From: Paracoccaceae bacterium
GTDB lineage: Bacteria; Pseudomonadota; Alphaproteobacteria; Rhodobacterales; Rhodobacteraceae
Direction: 5' to 3'
Length of the DNA: 5,182 nucleotides
NCBI GenBank assembly: GCA_020832725.1
Contig: JAFIEC010000280.1
Location: 1-5,182 of the forward strand
Made by a program: the position numbers and the translations under genes
Shown here: in pieces, positions 1-4,530 of the stretch
How the letters are laid out: each line of letters begins with the position of its first letter
How positions within the stretch are numbered: position 1 is the stretch's first letter
The notes under the pieces: model-generated
The model's input: the letters and a program-made list of their open reading frames with translations, nothing else
Told to the model about the DNA's origin: nothing
The model's database searches: none

Positions 1-60
1 GCGGGGGGGGGGGGGTGGGGCGCGCTTTCTTCGGGGGGCGGGGGCCGGCCGCCGCGCGCC
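1..60. other. Poly-G and GC-only edge sequence downstream of etfA
   Basis: An uninterrupted run of 13 G at 3-15 is followed by G/C blocks almost free of A and T. A 7-base inverted repeat (19-25 with 54-60) and the palindrome GGCCGGCC at 43-50 lie inside. The stretch follows the etfA stop codon in the direction of transcription, so a hairpin here could mark the 3' end of the transcript. However, no U-tract follows it on the minus strand, so it is not a canonical intrinsic terminator. Long G homopolymers at a sequence end are also a common sequencing or assembly artefact. I see no gene in it. Confidence 0.5.
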
Positions 61-67
61 ATGCCGA

Positions 68-994
68 TCAGAGCTTTTCTGTCAGTTCGGGAAGGGCAGT
101 GAACAGGTCGGCCACCAGCCCGTAATCGGCAACCTGAAAGATCGGGGCCTCTTCGTCCTTGTTGATGGCCACGATCACCTTGCTGTCCTTCATCCCGGCG
201 AGGTGCTGGATGGCCCCCGAGATGCCCACCGCGACGTAGAGTTCCGGGGCCACGACCTTGCCTGTCTGGCCCACCTGCCAGTCGTTGGGCGCATAGCCCG
301 AATCGACGGCGGCGCGGCTGGCACCGACGGCGGCACCGAGCTTGTCCGCCAGCTTCTCGACGATGGCGAAATTTTCGCCCGAGCCAAGGCCGCGACCGCC
401 CGAGACGACACGCTTGGCCGAGGTCAGTTCCGGCCGGTCGCTTTCGGCGACCTTGTCCTCCACCCATTCCGACAGGCCCGCGCTGTCTGCGGGCGCGGCA
501 TCCTCGATCGGGGCGGGTCCGCCTGCAGGGGCCGCATCGAAGGTGGAGGTGCGCACCGTCAGGACCTTGATCTTGTCGGAGGACCTGACTGTCTGGATTG
601 CGTTTCCGGCGTAGACCGGCCGCTCGAACGTGTCGGCATCGACGACGCCTGAGACATCCGACAGCACCATCACGTCCAGAAGTGCCGCAACACGCGGCAA
701 CACGTTCTTGCCCGCAGTGGTGGCGGGGGCCAGAATATGGCTGAAATCCCCGGCAAGCGAGACCACGAGGTCGGCCAGAGGCTCGGCCAGAGTATGCGCA
801 TAGGCGGCATCGTCGGCGCACAGCACACGCGTCACCCCCTCGAAGGCGGCGGCGGCCTCGGCCGCCCCGCGGCCGCCCTGGCCGGCCCCCAGAATGGTGC
901 CCTCGCCCAGCGCGCGTGCCGCAGTCAGCGCCTTGGAGGTCGCATCCGTCGCAAGTTCGGCGCCGTTCAGTTCGGCCAGAAGTAGAACGCCCAT
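68..994 (-). CDS. etfA: Electron transfer flavoprotein subunit alpha (FAD-binding)
   Basis: This is the 308-residue alpha subunit of the soluble ETF heterodimer, which carries FAD and relays electrons from acyl-CoA and other dehydrogenases to ETF-ubiquinone oxidoreductase. The N-terminal domain (about 1-185) is the ETF alpha/beta fold. The C-terminal domain (about 190-308) binds FAD: SGGRG at 198-202, GASRAAVDSG at 224-233 and GQTGKVVAPELY at 242-253. The ETF-alpha family signature spans 252-278 (LYVAVGISG then AIQH, ending VAIN). Length is normal for the family. I chose the ATG at 994 because it shares one base with the etfB stop (TGATG) and has a GGGGGTG Shine-Dalgarno-like run at 1007-1001; an in-frame GTG one codon upstream is possible but less likely. 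The overlap with etfB implies translational coupling and equal subunit supply. Confidence 0.97.
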   Translation of the reverse strand: MGVLLLAELNGAELATDATSKALTAARALGEGTILGAGQGGRGAAEAAAAFEGVTRVLCADDAAYAHTLAEPLADLVVSLAGDFSHILAPATTAGKNVLPRVAALLDVMVLSDVSGVVDADTFERPVYAGNAIQTVRSSDKIKVLTVRTSTFDAAPAGGPAPIEDAAPADSAGLSEWVEDKVAESDRPELTSAKRVVSGGRGLGSGENFAIVEKLADKLGAAVGASRAAVDSGYAPNDWQVGQTGKVVAPELYVAVGISGAIQHLAGMKDSKVIVAINKDEEAPIFQVADYGLVADLFTALPELTEKL

Positions 995-1755
995 CACAGC
1001 ACCCCCGCTTCATCCCTGAGTTTCTGGATCAACTCGTCCACCGAGCCGACCTTCACGCCGGCGGAGCGGCCGGCGGGTTCCGCCGTGGAGACCACGGTCA
1101 GCCGCGGGGAGACGTCCACGCCGTAATCGGCAGGGGTCTTTTCCTCAAGCGGCTTCTTCTTGGCCTTCATGATGTTGGGAAGGCTGGCATAGCGCGGCTC
1201 GTTCAGGCGGAGGTCGACCGTGACGATGGCTGGCAGCTTCACCTTGACCGTCTGCAGGCCGCCGTCCACCTCGCGGGTGACGGTGGCGGTCTCGTTCTCT
1301 ACCACGATTTCCGAGGCAAAGGTCGCTTGCGGCCAGCCCAGAAGGGCGGCCAGCATCTGGCCCGTTGCGTTCATGTCGTTGTCGATCGCCTGCTTGCCGG
1401 CCAGTACAAGGCCCGGCTGTTCGGCCTCGATCACGGCCTTGAGCAGCTTGGCCACGGCCAGCGGCTCGATATCCTGATGCACGTCATCCGCCGCAACGAT
1501 CAGGATCGCGCGGTCGGCACCCATGGCAAGGGCGGTGCGCAGTGTTTCCTGGGCCTGTTTCACCCCGATGGAGACGGCCACGACCTCTTCGGCAATGCCC
1601 TTTTCCTTGAGGCGGATTGCCTCCTCGATGGCGATTTCGTCGAACGGGTTCATCGACATCTTGACGTTGGCCAGATCGACACCCGAACCGTCTGCCTTGA
1701 CGCGCACCTTGACGTTGTAGTCGATGACACGCTTGACGGGGACCAGAATCCTCAT
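994..1755 (-). CDS. etfB: Electron transfer flavoprotein subunit beta
   Basis: This 253-residue ETF beta subunit binds AMP structurally and docks onto partner dehydrogenases. The start MRILVPVKRVIDYNVKVRV is the typical family N-terminus. The conserved segment NPFDEIAIEEAIRLKEKG lies at 36-53. The ETF-beta signature spans about 159-179 (VTREVDGGLQ then LPAIVT). The recognition loop used to grip acyl-CoA dehydrogenases is intact at 185-203 (NEPRYASLPNIMKAKKKPL); Leu192 occupies the place of the anchoring leucine known in human ETF, and the following KAKKK is the lysine-rich patch methylated in mammals. The ATG at 1755 is preferred over an in-frame GTG at 1782 because AGGAGAGG lies five bases before it and homologues begin there. 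It is first of the etfBA pair, downstream of a 136-base gap likely to hold its own promoter. Confidence 0.97.
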   Translation of the reverse strand: MRILVPVKRVIDYNVKVRVKADGSGVDLANVKMSMNPFDEIAIEEAIRLKEKGIAEEVVAVSIGVKQAQETLRTALAMGADRAILIVAADDVHQDIEPLAVAKLLKAVIEAEQPGLVLAGKQAIDNDMNATGQMLAALLGWPQATFASEIVVENETATVTREVDGGLQTVKVKLPAIVTVDLRLNEPRYASLPNIMKAKKKPLEEKTPADYGVDVSPRLTVVSTAEPAGRSAGVKVGSVDELIQKLRDEAGVL

Positions 1756-1760
1756 CCGAA

Positions 1761-1768
1761 CCTCTCCT
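1761..1768 (-). promoter_or_regulatory. Strong ribosome binding site of etfB
   Basis: On the minus strand AGGAGAGG ends five bases before the ATG at 1755. It is the best Shine-Dalgarno match among the minus-strand genes here and decides the start: the longer reading beginning with GTG at 1782 would place this site inside coding sequence. Confidence 0.85.
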
Positions 1769-1775
1769 CGTGCGG

Positions 1776-1806
1776 TGGGCACATGCCCTTTGGGCGCATT
1801 GGCCCA
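1776..1806 (-). repeat. Overlapping inverted repeats in the etfB leader
   Basis: Four short complementary arms lie 21-51 bases before the etfB ATG. TGGGC is at 1776-1780 (extending to GGGCA at 1777-1781), TGCCC at 1784-1788, TGGGC at 1791-1795 and GCCCA at 1802-1806. They can form two side-by-side hairpins (1777-1781 with 1784-1788; 1791-1795 with 1802-1806). Alternatively they form one long nested hairpin (1776-1780 with 1802-1806, enclosing 1785-1788 with 1792-1795 around a TTT/AAA loop). The arms are seen directly; any role in mRNA folding, stability or protein binding is inference. There is no U-tract, so it is not a classical attenuator. Confidence 0.4.
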
Positions 1807-1821
1807 GACATTTCGCAGGCT

Positions 1822-1851
1822 TTGTTACCCGAGCGGCGACCGGCATGACAG
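1822..1851 (-). promoter_or_regulatory. Possible promoter of etfBA
   Basis: In the 136-base gap between the adenosyltransferase stop (1892) and etfB, the minus strand shows CTGTCA (1851-1846; 4 of 6 to TTGACA), an 18-base spacer and TAACAA (1827-1822; 3 of 6 to TATAAT). An A6 run lies just upstream at 1860-1855. The match is weak. It is offered because the gap is long enough for a promoter and etfBA is often transcribed on its own. The seven bases 1851-1845 read CTGTCAT, a full match to a Pho-box half-site, but no second unit follows at 11 bp. Confidence 0.25.
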
Positions 1852-1891
1852 TCGTTTTTTCCGCGCAGCCGTGATGACGCCGCGTCCAGTC

Positions 1892-2464
1892 TCAGCGGTT
1901 GGCACCTGGCACCCAGAGCACATCCGCGCGCCCGTCGTCATTGGCGATCCGGCCCGCGACGAAGAACCAGTCGGACAGGCGGTTGAGATAGCGGATCGCC
2001 GCCGGGTTCACGTCTTCCTCGCCCGCCAGCTCCACCGTCAGCCGTTCGGCCCGGCGGGTAACGGTGCGGCACAGATGGAGGGCCGCGGCAAGCGGCGTGC
2101 CGCCCGGCAGGATGAAGGAGCGCAACGGCTCCAGTCGTGCGTTCATCGTGTCGATTTCGGCCTCCAGCCTCTCCACTTGGCTGTCGCTCATGCGCAGACG
2201 GGGATATTCGGCCGTGTCGTCGTTCTCGCGATCGGGAGTGCAGAGATCGGCACCAAGGTCGAACAGGTCGTTCTGGATGGCCGCGATACGCTCGGACAAT
2301 TCTCCGGTGGCGTGCAGGCGGGCCAGGCCCAGTGTGGCATTGGCCTCGTCCACAGTTCCATAGGCCGAGACGCGCAGGCTGAATTTCGGAACGCGCGCGC
2401 CGTCTCCCAGTGCCGTGTCGCCCTTGTCTCCGGTGCGCGTGTATATGCGGTTCAGCACCACCAT
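1892..2464 (-). CDS. PduO-type ATP:cob(I)alamin adenosyltransferase
   Basis: This 190-residue corrinoid adenosyltransferase transfers the 5'-deoxyadenosyl group of ATP to Co(I) of cobalamin, making adenosylcobalamin (the role of MMAB in humans). Family marks in order: the ATP-binding N-terminus TRTGDKGDT at 9-17, SAYGTVDEANA at 33-43, FILPGG at 117-122, the arginine-rich active-site helix CRTVTRRAER at 132-141 and NRLSDWFFVAGR at 161-172. Length is normal, and the sequence is unlike the CobA/BtuR type. The ATG at 2464 comes one base after the stop of the small membrane protein upstream, with a GGGGGGAA ribosome-binding run in that gene's last codons, so the two are probably translationally coupled. 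A likely consumer of the product is methylmalonyl-CoA mutase, which is not in the window. The common database label 'cob(I)yrinic acid a,c-diamide adenosyltransferase' refers to the same activity class. Confidence 0.95.
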   Translation of the reverse strand: MVVLNRIYTRTGDKGDTALGDGARVPKFSLRVSAYGTVDEANATLGLARLHATGELSERIAAIQNDLFDLGADLCTPDRENDDTAEYPRLRMSDSQVERLEAEIDTMNARLEPLRSFILPGGTPLAAALHLCRTVTRRAERLTVELAGEEDVNPAAIRYLNRLSDWFFVAGRIANDDGRADVLWVPGANR

Positions 2465-2465
2465 C

Positions 2466-2675
2466 TCAGTTCCCCCCTGACTGTCGGACCAGAACGAAGG
2501 CGAGGATCAACACCACCGCCGCGAACTGGGCCGCGATCCGGTAGCGCATGAGCCGGTTTCCGTGCTTGCGGTTGAATTCTCCACCGCGCGCAAATCCCCC
2601 GATCCCGATCGCCAGAACCACCAGAACCGCAAGGCTTGCAAGCGCAGCGAGTATGAAAACGGGATCGGACAGCAT
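2466..2675 (-). CDS. Small two-TM HIG1-like inner-membrane protein
   Basis: This 69-residue protein has two hydrophobic segments (about 5-27 and 48-64) joined by a polar, basic loop (FARGGEFNRKHGN), so it should be a hairpin in the inner membrane. The loop and start of TM2 read N40-x3-R44-x-R46-x3-Q50. This matches the HIG1 motif (Q/I)x3(R/H)xRx3Q except at the first position. HIG1 proteins in eukaryotes (Rcf1, HIGD1/2) associate with cytochrome c oxidase and respiratory supercomplexes; a respiratory role here is inference. Alphaproteobacterial relatives are annotated 'twin transmembrane protein' or HIG1-domain protein. The ATG at 2675 has GAGGG about five bases upstream. The stop is one base before the adenosyltransferase start, so the pair forms an operon. 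The 72 bases before it (2676-2747) hold no convincing promoter. Confidence 0.85.
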   Translation of the reverse strand: MLSDPVFILAALASLAVLVVLAIGIGGFARGGEFNRKHGNRLMRYRIAAQFAAVVLILAFVLVRQSGGN

Positions 2676-2747
2676 GGCACCCTCGTCTTGTGTGCCGCAG
2701 AACTAGCAGCTTTGGAGCGAAAGGCGACCCCCAGACGGGAAATGTCC

Positions 2748-3587
2748 TCAGGATACACGTGCCAGCAGCGCGTCGCGCAGCCGTGTCGGCAGCAGGCGGC
2801 GGGCCGCCTCCACCACCCAGGTCGGGGTCGTCACGAAATAGCGGGGGCGGGGGGGCGTGTCCTCCAGCGCCCGGATCAGGCGCGCCGTCACCGCCGAGGG
2901 TGGCCGCTCGAAACGGTCGGGTGGACCCCCTTCGGCATAGAGCCGGGGGATGAGGCGGGATCGGTAGAGATCGGCGCGCGCCGAGCCGCGCCAGTCGATC
3001 CAGGCTTCGAAGGCCGCGCGCGACTTGCGCCTGATCTCGGTGCGCACGGGGCCGGGCTCGATCAGCACGATATGGATCGGCGTGTCCCGCATCTCGAGGC
3101 GCAGCACATCTGTCAGCCCCTCGAGCGCGAACTTGCTGGCCACAAAGGCCCCGCGCCACTACAGCCCTTGTATCCCAAGGACCGAGGAGCAGGTGATCAC
3201 CCGGCCGCCGCCTGCCGCGCGCATCGCGGGCAGCAGGCGGCATGTCAGGTCGTGAACGCCAAAGAGATTGGTCTCGAAGATCGCGCGCAGCCCGGCGCGC
3301 GGCACATCCTCCACCGCCCCGGGCAGCGCGAAGGCACCATTGTTGAATAGCGCGTCGATCTGTCCGCCCGTCCGCGCCAGCGCTTCTTCGGCACCCGCCG
3401 CGACCGAGGCCGGATCGGCATAATCGAGAGCGAAGCTCTCCAGCCCCTCGTCGCGCAGCCGGGCGCAATCGGCCTCGGCGCGGCAGGTGGCCAGCACCCG
3501 CCAGCCCCGTGACCGCAGGCTGCGCGCCGCGTCGAGCCCGATGCCGGAAGAGCAGCCGGTGATCAGGATCGTGCGGGCCCTGGTCAC
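2748..3587 (-). pseudogene. SDR-family oxidoreductase interrupted by an in-frame amber codon
   Basis: Read as one frame this is a 279-codon classical short-chain dehydrogenase/reductase. The NAD(P)-binding glycine motif TGCSSGIG is at 10-17, NNGA at 82-85 in the usual NNAG place, the structural/catalytic Asn in ETNLFG at 105-110, and the catalytic Ser at 135 in ITCSSVLG. Codon 143 is TAG (3161-3159), so translation should stop after residue 142. The same frame continues with WRGAFVASKFALEGLTDVL and an intact SDR C-terminus. The active-site YxxxK reads FVASK, Phe148 replacing the Tyr expected 13 residues after Ser135, with Lys152 kept. There is no frameshift. The GTG start at 3587 overlaps the Nudix stop (GTGA), so the gene was once coupled to it. 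The 142-residue product would lack Lys152 and the substrate-binding half. A sequencing error is the main alternative; the native substrate is unknown. Confidence 0.85.
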
Positions 3588-4279
3588 AGCCGCAGAAATC
3601 CCGATTCGCCGCCCGCATTGCGAAAATACGGAACTGCGGGCGGATCGTCCCATGCCCCGGCCTCGATCAGGGCATCCACCTCGGCCAGAACGACCAGCGT
3701 GATGAAGGGCAGGTCAAATGCACGCACCTCGGCCAGGGGCACCCATTGCAGCAGGCTCAGTTCGTCCGACGCCGCCGAGAAATCGTCGGGGTCGCCCGCC
3801 AGAGCCTCGGCCGGGGCGAGGAAGAAGCGCGCGTCGAACCGCCGGGGCCTGCCGGGAGGGGTGATCGCGCGAAAGACAAGGCTCATCCCCTCGGCCGAGG
3901 GCACGACACCGCGTTCAAGAAAGTCGCGCCAGTCGGGCGGAGCCTGGGCGGCGCTGGCCGCGGCACCCGGGTCGGCCCGGCCCAGTTGCAGCCCTGTCTC
4001 TTCCCACAATTCGCGGATCGCCGTTCGCAACAGCAATTCGGGCGCATCTGACGGCGTCTCGGGGCGCAGGCCCTGGGCCAGTCGCGCCATGCACCGCGCG
4101 CCGGGGCGACCGGCAAGCGGCATCGCGCCATCGCCCGGATCGAGCGCGCCGCCGGGAAAGACGAATTTCGACGGCATGAAGGCCGCAGCCTTGCCGCGCT
4201 GGCCGATGAGGATGCGCGGGATCGTGCCGACATCCCTCAGAAGGATGACCGACGCCGCGTCGCGGATGTCGGGGCGCAT
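3584..4279 (-). CDS. Nudix hydrolase, NUDT19/CoA-diphosphatase-like
   Basis: This 231-residue Nudix hydrolase would cleave a nucleoside diphosphate linked to another moiety, using divalent metal. The strand before the box reads ILIGQRGKAAAFMPSKFVFPGG (23-44). The catalytic helix is E81-x7-R89-E90-L-W-E93-E94-T-G96-L, which keeps the metal-binding REUxEExGU core. The first Gly of the classic box (Gx5E) is Thr75. About 36 residues separate FPGG from E81, an insertion typical of the NUDT19/RP2 branch, whose characterised mammalian members hydrolyse CoA and acyl-CoA. CoA as substrate is therefore likely but inferred. The ATG at 4279 has GGAG six bases upstream and is the first gene of the minus-strand group. 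Its stop overlaps the SDR start by four bases. Its promoter must lie in the 251-base gap shared with ugpB. Confidence 0.88.
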   Translation of the reverse strand: MRPDIRDAASVILLRDVGTIPRILIGQRGKAAAFMPSKFVFPGGALDPGDGAMPLAGRPGARCMARLAQGLRPETPSDAPELLLRTAIRELWEETGLQLGRADPGAAASAAQAPPDWRDFLERGVVPSAEGMSLVFRAITPPGRPRRFDARFFLAPAEALAGDPDDFSAASDELSLLQWVPLAEVRAFDLPFITLVVLAEVDALIEAGAWDDPPAVPYFRNAGGESGFLRL

Positions 4280-4367
4280 GCCGTGCTCCGGTCAGGTAGC
4301 GAGGGGGAGACGATGCGCGAGCGGGGCCGGATTGTCCAGCGCCCCGCCACCCGTCGAGGCCCGGATG

Positions 4368-4385
4368 ACGACACGGAGATGACAC
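4368..4385 (-). promoter_or_regulatory. Tandem 11-bp-period TGTC repeat, Pho-box-like, facing the Nudix gene
   Basis: On the minus strand the sequence reads GTGTCAT (4385-4379), CTCC, GTGTCGT (4374-4368). Two seven-base units thus sit exactly 11 bases apart, as in PhoB boxes (CTGTCAT, four bases, CTGTCAT). The units match 6 of 7 and 5 of 7. The site ends 88 bases before the Nudix ATG. A weak candidate promoter follows: TCGACG (4357-4352), 15 bases, GACAAT (4336-4331). Whether the repeat acts on the Nudix operon, on ugpB, or on neither cannot be told from the sequence. Confidence 0.3.
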
Positions 4386-4407
4386 GCTCTGCACCCGCCG
4401 CCCCGCA

Positions 4408-4447
4408 GTGTCACGAAACATCCAAGACCATGTCATTCCGGCTTCAC
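4408..4447 (+). promoter_or_regulatory. Candidate Pho box upstream of ugpB
   Basis: On the plus strand seven-base units repeat every 11 bases: GTGTCAC (4408-4414), CATCCAA (4419-4425), ATGTCAT (4430-4436) and GCTTCAC (4441-4447). The first and third match CTGTCAT well (5 and 6 of 7) and are exactly 22 bases apart; the second and fourth are weak. The array ends 83 bases before the ugpB ATG. ugp operons in E. coli and rhizobia belong to the PhoB regulon, which makes this placement sensible. No strong -10 follows (TAGGAA at 4458-4463 and TATGCG at 4490-4495 are weak). The remainder of the 4280-4530 gap shows no gene. Confidence 0.4.
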
Positions 4448-4530
4448 GTCACGGCCCTAGGAACGCCGGGTGATGCGCGCGGTGGCTGGTATGCGACGCG
4501 CGCCCGAACCCTGAATCAAAGGTGATCCAA

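Noticed and set aside
1782..1782. Upstream GTG start for etfB adding nine residues
   Set aside because: The strong AGGAGAGG site at 1768-1761 and the canonical MRILVPVKRV start indicate the ATG at 1755.
916..1848. 310-codon open frame on the plus strand opposite etfB
   Set aside because: It is antisense to etfB, whose family signatures are unmistakable; the translation has no recognisable domain and is of the kind high-GC antisense frames give.
1855..1884. Hairpin (1864-1869 with 1879-1884) next to a T6/A6 run as terminator of the adenosyltransferase gene
   Set aside because: In the minus-strand transcript the run after the hairpin is A6, not U6, and on the plus strand the T run comes before the hairpin; the stem is short with a G-U pair.
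2748..3143. A separate functional gene for the SDR C-terminal half starting at GTG 3143
   Set aside because: It lacks the nucleotide-binding fold, begins in the middle of the YxxxK motif region and has no convincing ribosome binding site; it is the 3' part of the broken gene.
3159..3161. UAG recoding as pyrrolysine, or programmed readthrough, in the SDR gene
   Set aside because: SDR enzymes need no pyrrolysine, no pyl genes are visible, and the second active-site loss (Phe148) favours plain decay or error.
2452..3618. 388-codon minus-strand frame overlapping the SDR and HIG1 genes
   Set aside because: It is an Arg/Gly/Ala-rich out-of-frame reading; the SDR, HIG1-like and adenosyltransferase frames carry the conserved motifs.
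3618..4382. 254-codon plus-strand frame opposite the Nudix gene
   Set aside because: Ser/Arg/Ala-rich low-complexity translation opposite a clear Nudix hydrolase.
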